Below, piece after piece: positions 8,487-16,373 of a stretch of DNA of 40,466 bases (positions are counted from its first letter, which is position 1; each line of letters begins with the position of its first letter). Both the position numbers and the translations under genes were made by a program. The notes beneath the pieces are model-generated. The model saw nothing but the letters and a program-made list of their open reading frames with translations. It searched no databases and was not told where the DNA came from. Origin of the DNA: Saprospiraceae bacterium (GTDB lineage: Bacteria > Bacteroidota > Bacteroidia > Chitinophagales > Saprospiraceae); NCBI GenBank assembly GCA_020628645.1, contig JAHDES010000026.1, positions 1-40,466 of the forward strand, given 5' to 3'.

Positions 8487-9122
8487 ATGAAACCAATAGT
8501 ACATCAAGTACTGCTACTATTCGTAGGAGTGGTATTCCTTGGAAGTTGCGATACACCAGAAACAACAACTTCCACTGAAAAGGATACTCTAGCAGTAGTC
8601 GAAGTCAATACTACCCAAACCTCGGACACACCTCAGCTAATTAAAACTGCTGCTCCAACAAAAACACACCAACTACCCACTTCATTTGATCCACACAAAT
8701 ACTATCGAATCACTTCACAATTTACAGGTGAGGAAAAATCATTAAACATCATTGATGATGAACAAGCTAGCAAAGTAAATCTTGATTCTACAGCTGATAT
8801 TGATGGGCAAGCCTGGAAAATAGTATCCTTAAACAATGGTTATTTTCGATTAACGACAAAATGGCAAGGCGAGGAAAAACCATTAGATGTTTATAATGAT
8901 AATGCCGCCGATAAAAAATTGTGCTTGGATAAAACAAGCAATAATTCAGGACAAGCTTGGAAAATACAAGAAGTGGGTAATCATTACTATCGTTTAAGCA
9001 CTCAGTTTCTTGGTGAAGATCGCTCTTTAGATGTACTCAATAATGGTGAACGCAACAAAGTACGCTTAATGGAAACAGGCGATTATTCAGGTCAACTGTG
9101 GAAAATCATAGCAATTAATTAG
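8487..9122 (+). CDS. Lipoprotein with three QxW beta-trefoil repeats
   Basis: The protein has 211 residues. A signal peptide with lipobox FLGSC predicts lipidation at Cys21 and membrane anchoring. A Thr-rich, low-complexity linker (about 22-65) separates the anchor from three repeats of about 47 residues. Each opens with a YYRL-type strand, has a G-E-(E/D) turn and S/P-L-(N/D) strand, and closes with GQAWKI, GQAWKI or GQLWKI. This is a QxW trefoil, more regular internally than its upstream neighbour, with little similarity to it beyond the fold. The role is probably carbohydrate binding at the cell surface; the ligand is unknown. It lies between two other exported lectins (61 bases upstream, 122 downstream). 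The start at 8487 is fixed by the signal peptide. Confidence 0.8.
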   Translation: MKPIVHQVLLLFVGVVFLGSCDTPETTTSTEKDTLAVVEVNTTQTSDTPQLIKTAAPTKTHQLPTSFDPHKYYRITSQFTGEEKSLNIIDDEQASKVNLDSTADIDGQAWKIVSLNNGYFRLTTKWQGEEKPLDVYNDNAADKKLCLDKTSNNSGQAWKIQEVGNHYYRLSTQFLGEDRSLDVLNNGERNKVRLMETGDYSGQLWKIIAIN

Positions 9123-9244
9123 ACAAACATACCCTGTATACACACTCAAATACCAAATGAAAAATAAGGAGGACGCCGAAAATCCTTTAATAACTCCAAT
9201 AGAGTAGGCGATAACTTTTAAAAAACCATTAAAAACAATTTATC

Positions 9245-10186
9245 ATGACAATCAAAAATGTATTATTCGTATTAAGTCTTTTAGTTCTCAACATTTCTTT
9301 AAACGCACAAGCTACCCCTACTAATTTAGATGGAAAAGTATTCCTCTTAGAAAATGTTTCCAATGGAAAAGCCTTAGCCCTCAATGGCTATAATATGGGA
9401 CAAAATGGGAGCCTAGTACATTCTTGGCCTATGGCACCCGCTAATCACAACGAACAATGGAAATTCGTATCCTCTGGAGATGGCGACAATATGTACTATA
9501 TCATTAGCAACTCTCCTCAAGCACGAGCATCCAAATACTTAGAAGTCTCTTCTCACGAACTAGGAAGAAATGGTGGAAAAGTACAAATGTGGGATTTTAA
9601 CAATCGCTCTACTGGCGACAATCAAGTTTGGATCGTCAATCAAAGTGGTGATGGTACGTTTAATTTTACCAATGCACATGCCAATGGAAAAGGAGCCTAT
9701 GCCTTAGAACTTTCTGGAAACGACTTGGAGAAAAATGGGGGAAAAATACAAATTTGGAGAAACCAAGGCTACAAAAACCAAAAATGGAATTTAGTGCCTA
9801 TAGGTGGATCAACTAATACCCTAAAAGCAGGAGAAAGCTTATCTGGCGACAAAAAATTATTCTCGGCAAACGGAAAATACATGCTTCGTATGCAAGCAGA
9901 AGACGGCCACCTTTGTGTTTATCATGCTAATAATGGTCAGCAAGGCGGTTTCGTTTGGGGATCTGGTCAACATGGTTTTAGTGGTTCTCGCTTGGATATG
10001 CAAACAGATGGCAATCTAGTAGTATATGATGGTGCGGGTGCTGCAAAATGGAATACTGAAACGCATCCTTATTTCGATGCTAAGTTTAGAAACACAGCTA
10101 ACAAACCTGTCAAACTTGTTCTAGAAGATGATGGTAGTTTGAAATTATATACAGCTTCCGATGCAGTGATGTGGTCCTCTAAATAA
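9245..10186 (+). CDS. Secreted two-domain lectin: ricin-type trefoil plus bulb-type (mannose-binding) domain
   Basis: The protein has 313 residues with a signal peptide (VLFVLSLLVLNISLNAQA). Residues about 25-190 form a QxW trefoil with motifs NEQWKF, NQVWIV and NQKWNL, clearly related to the first lectin of the cluster (compare KYLEVSSHELGRNGGKVQMW with its equivalent). Residues about 195-313 form a bulb-type beta-prism lectin domain: LKAGESLSGDKKLFSANGKY, then MQTDGNLVVYD, which fits the QxDxNxVxY mannose-binding signature, and LVLEDDGSLKLY, a degenerate second site. The fusion should bind two classes of glycan. There is no enzyme domain or T9SS tail. It is last in the lectin cluster and is followed by a strong terminator. 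Confidence 0.85.
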   Translation: MTIKNVLFVLSLLVLNISLNAQATPTNLDGKVFLLENVSNGKALALNGYNMGQNGSLVHSWPMAPANHNEQWKFVSSGDGDNMYYIISNSPQARASKYLEVSSHELGRNGGKVQMWDFNNRSTGDNQVWIVNQSGDGTFNFTNAHANGKGAYALELSGNDLEKNGGKIQIWRNQGYKNQKWNLVPIGGSTNTLKAGESLSGDKKLFSANGKYMLRMQAEDGHLCVYHANNGQQGGFVWGSGQHGFSGSRLDMQTDGNLVVYDGAGAAKWNTETHPYFDAKFRNTANKPVKLVLEDDGSLKLYTASDAVMWSSK

Positions 10187-10298
10187 AACCTTTAAAAGAA
10201 AGTAGGTGTTGTTAAATCATGTCTTTACAGGAAAAATAATTAAAGAATAGAGATTGTTGATTCTATCAACAAAGCATAGCTTGATTGATAATGACATT

Positions 10299-10333
10299 GG
10301 AGTTGGTAGTAAAGATGACCAACTCCTTTTTTT
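10299..10333 (+). terminator. Rho-independent terminator after the lectin cluster
   Basis: A perfect 9-bp stem (GGAGTTGGT 10299-10307, ACCAACTCC 10318-10326) is followed by seven T's. The T-run overlaps the stop codon of the convergent gene. A second small hairpin (TTGTTGA/TCAACAA, 10254-10272) lies just before it. Confidence 0.85.
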
Positions 10334-11582
10334 ATTTGACCAGTAAAGCACCTATTCCTACTTTGAAATCAAGTGTTCCTCCCCATCCTACTTCAGTTCG
10401 TAATTGAACACGTCCAAAATATTGATCTAAGCCGACACCAATTTGTTCTGCGGCTCCTGAAAAAACAGTAGGAATAGCTTCAGCTTCAGGTCTTGATATG
10501 TTATAAGCATTTCTTCCTTTTATTTTATAAAATTTAAATCCAAAGTAAGCATAGGGTCTTAAATTTTTACCTGGTAAAAGATGATAATTCAAACGGTAGG
10601 TTTGTGAACGAAAAGTCGATTGTTGACCAATAAGGTCTATTTCAAATATAGATGAGCCACCAGATGAGCCTACTTTAACGGGCTCTGCATAATATTCAAT
10701 TGTGTCTTTTATGGAACTGTAATTAAGACTGATAGAAGCACTAACTCTTGGTGAGTAGTTATTATTCCTAAATTCTATGGTTAAACTTTTTTCACTTAAA
10801 TTCACAAGAGAATAAGACTTATTTCTTTCCCAAGTTCCTAAAACTGAAATTTGCGGAAAAAATGGGCGTTTATAATTTTTCGAGCTTTTATCTGGCTTTA
10901 AGTCATTGTATTTTCGAATATAGGTTGCAAAGTTCTTTTTAGAATAGTCAAGCGATAAGGTTCGGTTCATTGATTTTGTCTGTTCAGAAGTCATTTCTTT
11001 TATCGTATTGATATAAGTAGGATATGCAAAATATACACTATCCCGTAAGATGTAAAATCTATTACTTGAGTATTTTATTCGGTCATTATAATCCGAAAAA
11101 GAAAGTGTCTTTCCTTTGACTACATATTCTTTAGGATTTATTTGTTTTGCGCTAACTCCCTTCATTTGATAAGAGAGAGGAATTAAAGGAGCCTCATTTT
11201 TTGATACATAATATAATTTTCGATCTCCTTCTAATAATTGAAATAAAGAGATTTCTCCAATGATAAGTTTTTTAAGAAAACGTTGTTCAGTTTGTGAACT
11301 TGGAAGAAGGTATTCATCAAGTAAAGGAATCGTTTCAGATTGGAAGATTACTTCATCTCCAATTCCATATTCTTTTATCTGACTAGGATTATATTCCTTA
11401 AAATTATTTTTAGAGGTGGAAAAGAAGATGTTATTGGTTCTTTCATATTGCTGATAAAGTTTATGATAACCAGCAATTTTACTACCACTCAAATCAATGA
11501 TATATCCCTCTTTTATGATTTGTTGGGAAAAACAACAAAGTGGTAGAAAAAAGAAAATTAGAAGAATTTTGGATGTTTTCAT
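10332..11582 (-). CDS. Exported protein with a probable C-terminal beta-barrel, function unknown
   Basis: The protein has 416 residues with a clear signal peptide (ILLIFFFLPLCCFSQQ). Residues about 20-160 look like the soluble N-terminal part common in uncharacterised Bacteroidota envelope proteins (EGYIIDLSGSKIAGYHKLYQQ, then KLYYVSKNE). The C-terminal half is rich in alternating polar/hydrophobic strands (SASISLNYSS, LRPYAYFGFKFYKI, VGLDQYFGRVQLRTEVGWGG, LDFKVGIGALLVK), as in outer-membrane barrels, but the last residue is Lys rather than an aromatic. I do not recognise a named family. It has the best promoter match in the window, 31 bases upstream of the ATG, and appears monocistronic. Confidence 0.75.
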   Translation of the reverse strand: MKTSKILLIFFFLPLCCFSQQIIKEGYIIDLSGSKIAGYHKLYQQYERTNNIFFSTSKNNFKEYNPSQIKEYGIGDEVIFQSETIPLLDEYLLPSSQTEQRFLKKLIIGEISLFQLLEGDRKLYYVSKNEAPLIPLSYQMKGVSAKQINPKEYVVKGKTLSFSDYNDRIKYSSNRFYILRDSVYFAYPTYINTIKEMTSEQTKSMNRTLSLDYSKKNFATYIRKYNDLKPDKSSKNYKRPFFPQISVLGTWERNKSYSLVNLSEKSLTIEFRNNNYSPRVSASISLNYSSIKDTIEYYAEPVKVGSSGGSSIFEIDLIGQQSTFRSQTYRLNYHLLPGKNLRPYAYFGFKFYKIKGRNAYNISRPEAEAIPTVFSGAAEQIGVGLDQYFGRVQLRTEVGWGGTLDFKVGIGALLVK

Positions 11583-11619
11583 ATGATTGAATTTTAGCTA
11601 ATAATACATTTTTTATTTA

Positions 11620-11652
11620 CAAATATAGTAAAAGTATTTTTTTTGCTACAAA
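11620..11652 (-). promoter_or_regulatory. Bacteroidota sigma-A promoter for the 10332-11582 gene
   Basis: Read on the minus strand, TTTG (11652-11649) is followed after 21 bases by TATATTTG (11627-11620), a full match to TTTG-N(19-21)-TAnnTTTG. Transcription should start near 11613, giving a leader of about 30 bases. Confidence 0.65.
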
Positions 11653-11825
11653 ACCATAAGGTGCATTTCAAAATGTCGCTTAAAAAGATAATAATTTTAA
11701 TTTTTGAACCATATAATACAAAATTGATTAAGTGATTTACGAAAGCATTTATTCAATTTCGTATAAGAACCAAAAGAACGACAAATTATTCTTTTAATAT
11801 CCAATACATATCCCTTGGAAGCTGT

Positions 11826-14582
11826 TTAATTCAGTTTTTTAAGGATCGCCTTAAATTGAGCTTCATTCTTTAAAGGAATGAAAGCTTCTTCTGTTTGAAT
11901 TTTTTCAATGCTATCATAGCCCATACTCACTGCTTTTTCCAATTGGGTAAGCGCGGCAACTTTATCGCTCTTCAAGGCATAATAAATCGCCCAGTTTCGA
12001 TAGACGACCCCATTATCAGGAACCAATGCTTCTAATGCCTCAAAGCGTTTTTTAGCTTTTGCCAATTGACCTAGTTTGGCATATGCCATCCCAGAATTAT
12101 TGAGATAAATCGCTTTATCTGTTGGATCAAGTTGATGACTTTGTTCATAATACTGTATCGCCTGCGTATAGTTTTTTTGATAGTAATAGCACAAGCCCAT
12201 CTGATTATAGATAGCAGCACTATCTTGTGTAAACGCTAAAGCCTGCTGAAAATCAAGAATAGCAGTAGTATAGTTTCCTTCTTGTTGGTAGGACTGTCCT
12301 CTTTCTTGATATAAAAAAGCAAAATTATCTTCTGCAGTTTTTAAATATGGATGAGTAGCAGGAAGTTGTTTTTTTAAAATAGTATAGGCTTTCTGTTCAT
12401 AAAAAAGAGCACTATCAATTTGATTGGTTTGATAGAAAATACCAACCATATTGTGATAAGAGACTGCGATAGAAGGATGATTTGCTTCTAAAACTTGTTC
12501 TCGAATATTAATTGCTTTTTGTTGCGCTATTAAGGCTTTTTCGTACTCCCCCAAATCTCGATAGATTAGTGCCAAATTATTATAGGAAGTTGCAATATCA
12601 GGATGATTTGCTTCTAAAACTTGTTCTAGAATGTTAATTGCTTTTTGTTGTGCTGTTAAGGCTTTTTCGTACTTTCCCAAATCTTGATAGATAGTTGCCA
12701 AATTATTATAGGAAGTTGCAATAAGAGGATGATTTGCTTCTAAAACTTGTTCTAGAATGTTAATTGCTTTTTGTTGTGCTGTTAAGGCTTTTTCGTACTT
12801 TCCCAAATCTTGATAGATAGTTGCCAAATTATTATAGGAAGTTGCAATATCAGGATGATTTGCTTCTAAAACTTGTTCTAGAATGTTAATTGCTTTTTGT
12901 TGTGCTGTTAAGGCTTTTTCGTACTTTCCCAAATCTTGATAGATAGTTGCCAAATTATTATAGGAAGTTGCAATAAGAGGATGATTTGCTTCTAAAACTT
13001 GTTCTCGAATGTTAAGCGCTTTTTGTTGTGCTGTTAAGGCTTTTTCGTACTTTCCCAAAGCTTCATAGATTAATGCCAAATTATCATAGGAAGTTGCAAT
13101 ATTAGGATGATTTACTTCTAAAACTTGTTTTAGAATATTAATTGCTTTTTGTTGTGCTGTTAAGGCTTTTTCGTACTTTCCCAAAGCTTTATTGATTAAT
13201 GCCAAATTATTATAGGAAGTTGCAATAGAAGGATGATTTGCTTCTAAAACTTGTTCTCGAATGTTAAGTGCTTTTTGTTGTGCTGTTAAGGCATTTTCGT
13301 ACTCCCCCAAATCTCGATAGATTAGTGCCAAATTATTATAGGAAGTTGCGATAGAAGGATGATTTGCTTCTAATATTTGTTCTTTAATGTTAATTGCTTT
13401 TTGTTGTGCTGTTAAGGCTTTTTCGTACTCTCCCAAAGCTTCATAGGTTAGTGCCAAATTATTATAGGAAGTTGCAATAGAAGGATGATTTGCTTCTAAT
13501 ATTTGTTCTTGAATATTAAGTGCTTTTTGTTGCGCTGTTAAGGCTTTTTCGTACTCCCCCAAATCTTGAAAGATAGTTGCTAAACTATTATAAGATATTG
13601 CAATATTAGAATGATTTGCTTCTAATATTTGTTCTCGAATGTTAAGTGCTTTTTGTTGCGCTGTTAAGGCAGCTGTATACTCGCCATTATTTTGATATAC
13701 ACTGGCTAGTGTATGGTATAAATTTGCCAATTCTTCTTGATCAAAATTATTTTGTTGGTGAATCGTTATGATTTTTTCATAGCAGGAGATTACTTGTCTG
13801 TATTTAAATTTTGGTAGTAGTAAACTGATTTTTAACTCATAGCCCTCGATGACTTGCCTGATTTCAGCTTCTGCCTTTATTTTTTTCTCCAAAGCAAGTT
13901 GATATGCCTCTTCTAGCTTAGCATCATCCAATATGACAAGGGCTGCTTCTATATTTTCTTCTTTTTCAATTTTTTGAATAGCGGATTTTACTAAATCAGA
14001 AGCTTGATCTTGGTTGATACTTGCAATGAATGTTGCTTGTTCTTCTAGTTTTTCTAATGCAGCATCTCGTTCTGCCTTTATTACATCTTTTTCCCTTTGT
14101 AAGCTGGCAATCGTACTGCTAGATAGATTATTCTGCTTCAATTGTTTTTCTATGGATTCTAGTTTTGTATCATACTCTGTATAAGTAGTTTTCTCAAGAA
14201 TATTATAAAATCGTTTGGCGGCTTTGTTCCTTTGCCCTTCATAGCAGATAATCACCTCAATAGGATCATGGTCGGTTTGATCGGGCATCCTTAAATATTC
14301 TAATTGGCGATCATTAACTAGTTCGATTTGTTTCCCTGCGTCATCTTTTGCACCAATGATTAATTTTATTTTTTGGCCCGCGCGTTTATTATTACAATGT
14401 AAGCTAAACATTCCATTTGCATCAGAAGGCTTTGCATTGCAACCAAAAGCACTTATTTCTACGCCACTTGCAGTTTTTCCATTACTATTCTGGTAATACA
14501 CGATTCCATTTAGAATACTTTGTCCATTAGTGGATAGACTATAGAAACATAGAAAAATTAAGGTCAATAGATATTGTTTCAT
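11826..14582 (-). CDS. Exported giant TPR protein (carboxypeptidase-regulatory-like domain, coiled coil, eleven 42-residue TPRs)
   Basis: This 918-residue protein has a signal peptide (LLTLIFLCFYSLSTNGQS). Residues about 22-115 look like a carboxypeptidase-regulatory-like beta-sandwich (ILNGIVYYQNSNGKTASGVE). A charged helical/coiled-coil part follows (about 125-280), then eleven TPRs of the 42-residue kinesin-light-chain type (about 286-746; consensus ATSYNNLATIYQDLGKYEKA, then LTAQQKAINILEQVLEANHP). Finally come several 34-residue TPRs (about 765-885) and a short tail. No enzyme domain is present, so it is a protein-binding scaffold in the periplasm or outside. It starts 2 bases after the stop of the membrane protein with an effector-associated-like domain, so the two are co-translated. 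Several repeats are almost identical as DNA, a sign of recent expansion. Confidence 0.88.
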   Translation of the reverse strand: MKQYLLTLIFLCFYSLSTNGQSILNGIVYYQNSNGKTASGVEISAFGCNAKPSDANGMFSLHCNNKRAGQKIKLIIGAKDDAGKQIELVNDRQLEYLRMPDQTDHDPIEVIICYEGQRNKAAKRFYNILEKTTYTEYDTKLESIEKQLKQNNLSSSTIASLQREKDVIKAERDAALEKLEEQATFIASINQDQASDLVKSAIQKIEKEENIEAALVILDDAKLEEAYQLALEKKIKAEAEIRQVIEGYELKISLLLPKFKYRQVISCYEKIITIHQQNNFDQEELANLYHTLASVYQNNGEYTAALTAQQKALNIREQILEANHSNIAISYNSLATIFQDLGEYEKALTAQQKALNIQEQILEANHPSIATSYNNLALTYEALGEYEKALTAQQKAINIKEQILEANHPSIATSYNNLALIYRDLGEYENALTAQQKALNIREQVLEANHPSIATSYNNLALINKALGKYEKALTAQQKAINILKQVLEVNHPNIATSYDNLALIYEALGKYEKALTAQQKALNIREQVLEANHPLIATSYNNLATIYQDLGKYEKALTAQQKAINILEQVLEANHPDIATSYNNLATIYQDLGKYEKALTAQQKAINILEQVLEANHPLIATSYNNLATIYQDLGKYEKALTAQQKAINILEQVLEANHPDIATSYNNLALIYRDLGEYEKALIAQQKAINIREQVLEANHPSIAVSYHNMVGIFYQTNQIDSALFYEQKAYTILKKQLPATHPYLKTAEDNFAFLYQERGQSYQQEGNYTTAILDFQQALAFTQDSAAIYNQMGLCYYYQKNYTQAIQYYEQSHQLDPTDKAIYLNNSGMAYAKLGQLAKAKKRFEALEALVPDNGVVYRNWAIYYALKSDKVAALTQLEKAVSMGYDSIEKIQTEEAFIPLKNEAQFKAILKKLN
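12467..13727 (-). repeat. Ten tandem 126-bp units encoding 42-residue TPRs
   Basis: Ten consecutive 126-bp units encode TPRs 1-10 of the giant TPR protein. By eye the units at 12594-12719 and 12846-12971 are identical and the one between (12720-12845) differs at two bases. Outer units have diverged further. This looks like repeated unequal crossing-over or slippage. Short-read assemblies may miscount the copies. Confidence 0.9.
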
Positions 14583-14584
14583 GT

Positions 14585-15496
14585 TTATTGCTTTTCTAGA
14601 CGAATGTCCATATCTGAAGTGTTAGGAAAATATTGTTTGGTTTTGGTGATAAAACCTGTTTTACTAAATGTCAGATGATAAGGAGTAGATAGATTTTTTA
14701 CTTGCATTTCTGTAGGTAAAATAATTTTAAAAATGCCTTGTTTATTGGTTTGAATACTAGTATCAGAATTAATTAGAACGGTAGCTCCTTCAATAAAATT
14801 CTGTCCATTTTGGGTTTTAATTATACCTTTGATGATGCCTAAGCTATTGTCTCTTTTTACTACTAGATGAATAGGATCACCAGTAAAAATGAAGGTGTTT
14901 TTTCCATCTACTATTTCCCATCCTTCGGCATCTAAGCCAATAGTAATGTTTGTTCCTTTTAAGGAAGCTGGAATATCTGCAAAATTGGTTCTACCATTTT
15001 CTCCAATAGCTGCATTCAACGAACGATTGCGTAATGGGATATTTAATTCACCTTCTTGTTCTAAAGAAGCATTTCCCATACTATCTACTACAAATACAGT
15101 TAGTTGTAGAGAATCATCTGATTTGGGTGGAAAAAAGACAAACCATAAGGCTATAATAGAAGCTAAACTCCCAATGATACCCAACCATTGTATGCTTTTG
15201 CTTTTCCAAAAAGGAGGTTTTGTAGATGTAGAAAAGCTTGTTGTTGAGATAGGTTCAGATGGTTTGATATAATCAATCAAGCGAGTAATAATTTGATTGT
15301 ACTGTAGTGACTCTTGTTCTACAGAAAGAAGCCCTTGTCTTTTTTTCTGTAGCCATTGTTGGTATTGGGCTGCAATTCCAGCTAATGTTTTTTTGTTGGA
15401 ATTATTGAAATCCGATTCCATTAATTCCTCAATAGCCTCTTTGATCTTACCTGTACTAACTAATTGAATATAGTAGCTTTGTTGTTCCTCATTCAT
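14585..15496 (-). CDS. Single-pass membrane protein: effector-associated-domain-like N terminus, exported carboxypeptidase-regulatory-like domains
   Basis: The protein has 303 residues and three parts. (1) A cytoplasmic helical domain, about 1-78: YIQLVSTGKIKEAIEELM, later YQQWLQKKRQGLLSVEQESL, then QIITRLIDYI. The pattern L-x-x-G-K-x-x-E-A-I-E at the start and G-L-L-S-x-E-(x)n-N-(Q/R)-I-x-x-x-L-(I/L) at the end resembles the small effector-associated domains (EAD11 type) known from Bacteroidota conflict/signalling proteins. (2) A transmembrane helix at about 102-121 (WLGIIGSLASIIALWFVFF). (3) Outside, two beta-sandwich segments, the second being carboxypeptidase-regulatory-like (GIIKGIIKTQNGQNFIEGAT, about 218-300). 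It heads a two-gene operon with the TPR protein. The EAD call is pattern recognition only; I am moderately sure. Confidence 0.7.
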   Translation of the reverse strand: MNEEQQSYYIQLVSTGKIKEAIEELMESDFNNSNKKTLAGIAAQYQQWLQKKRQGLLSVEQESLQYNQIITRLIDYIKPSEPISTTSFSTSTKPPFWKSKSIQWLGIIGSLASIIALWFVFFPPKSDDSLQLTVFVVDSMGNASLEQEGELNIPLRNRSLNAAIGENGRTNFADIPASLKGTNITIGLDAEGWEIVDGKNTFIFTGDPIHLVVKRDNSLGIIKGIIKTQNGQNFIEGATVLINSDTSIQTNKQGIFKIILPTEMQVKNLSTPYHLTFSKTGFITKTKQYFPNTSDMDIRLEKQ

Positions 15497-15853
15497 TTGT
15501 TTTGTTTTTGGTGGATAAACAATAGGCTGTTCATATCCTAATCAAAAATAACAAAATATTTTAGAATTATGTAAATATCGTGCAGAATGCAAGGGTTTAT
15601 ATTTCTGTTTGAAAATCAATAGGTTATGTAAGATTATGGGTTTTGTTAAGCATTTTTAATCATTTACAAACGACTATAAACGTAATTAGCCGACTATTAT
15701 ACGGCTATCGCTTGCACTTGCCCTCATCTTTGCATTGTCAAACAAACGAATCGAATTTTGGTAAAAACGTTTTCCATACACGATTCAAGCATTTTTGCCG
15801 CAACTTGATTTTAAGTACTTATTTATTTATCACACATTTAAAATTTTTAGACA
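15497..15853. other. Divergent intergenic region between the EAD-like operon and ssb
   Basis: This 357-base gap is AT-rich. It holds a minus-strand promoter candidate (15543-15575), a small hairpin (TAGCCG 15687-15692 with CGGCTA 15702-15707) and a near-match -7 box for ssb (CATCTTTG, 15725-15732). The open frame from 15643 running into ssb has no start signal and no recognisable protein, so I do not call it. No RNA gene is evident. Confidence 0.5.
15543..15575 (-). promoter_or_regulatory. Probable promoter of the EAD-like/TPR operon
   Basis: On the minus strand the -7 box is TATTTTTG (15550-15543), an exact TAnnTTTG match. A TTTA at 15575-15572, 21 bases further upstream, is a 3-of-4 match to the -33 box. 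The start of transcription would be about 40 bases before ATG 15496. Confidence 0.42.
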
Positions 15854-16237
15854 ATGAACAACTTACGTAACAAAGTGCAGCTTATCGGAAAATTAGGAAG
15901 AAATCCAGAATTACGTGAACTTGCGAACGGACAAAAAATGGCGCGAGTATCCATCGCTACCATCGACGTATATAAAAATCAAAAAGATGAAAAAGTGATC
16001 GAAACACAATGGCACAATTTGATCGCCTTCGGAAAGGTAGCAGAGAACATGGAGGTCTTCCTCAAGAAAGGAAATGAAGTCGCTATCATGGGTCGCCTTC
16101 GTCACAGCAGCTATGAAGACAAAGAGGGTATTACCCGTAAAGCAACCAGCGTACAAGTGAGTGAGTTTATGCTATTGCACCAACAAGCTTCCACAAAAGC
16201 CACTAAGGAAGAAAAACAAGCCGAACCAGCATTTTAG
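15854..16237 (+). CDS. ssb: Single-stranded DNA-binding protein (short form)
   Basis: The protein has 127 residues. The OB-fold spans about 1-108: NKVQLIGKLGRNPELRELAN, VSIATIDVYKN, ETQWHNLIAFGKVAENM, FLKKGNEVAIMGRLRHSSYE, and TSVQVSEFMLL. It binds single-stranded DNA during replication, recombination and repair, as a tetramer in the known family. The C-terminal tail is short (about 18 residues) and ends EPAF instead of the acidic DDDIPF-like tip through which SSB recruits partners. This may therefore be an accessory SSB, with a longer replicative one elsewhere; that is an inference. It is monocistronic and converges on lon across a 12-bp hairpin. Confidence 0.93.
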   Translation: MNNLRNKVQLIGKLGRNPELRELANGQKMARVSIATIDVYKNQKDEKVIETQWHNLIAFGKVAENMEVFLKKGNEVAIMGRLRHSSYEDKEGITRKATSVQVSEFMLLHQQASTKATKEEKQAEPAF

Positions 16238-16332
16238 TAACGACCGAAAAATAAAATCACAATTATTGTTAGAGAACTTGTAGAAGGATACTCTACTAAG
16301 AATAGAACAAATAGAGGCGTTGAAAGCTTAAC

Positions 16333-16370
16333 GAGAGCGGTAGACAATCGAAGATACATCTACCGCTCTC
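16333..16370. terminator. Bidirectional hairpin between ssb and lon
   Basis: A perfect 12-bp stem (GAGAGCGGTAGA 16333-16344, TCTACCGCTCTC 16359-16370) lies between two convergent genes, 3 bases from the lon stop. No long T-run follows on the plus strand, so termination may be imperfect, or the hairpin may mainly protect 3' ends. Confidence 0.6.
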
Positions 16371-16373
16371 CAT

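Noticed and set aside
9157-9207. Mini-ORF of 16 codons (ATG to TAG) in the leader of the third lectin
   Set aside because: It contains AAGGAGG by chance within codons, has no ribosome-binding context of its own and no conserved feature I can show; leader-peptide control is unsupported.
15643-15870. Open frame of 75 codons running into the ssb start
   Set aside because: It overlaps ssb in another frame, crosses the promoter region, has no start signal and no protein-like pattern.
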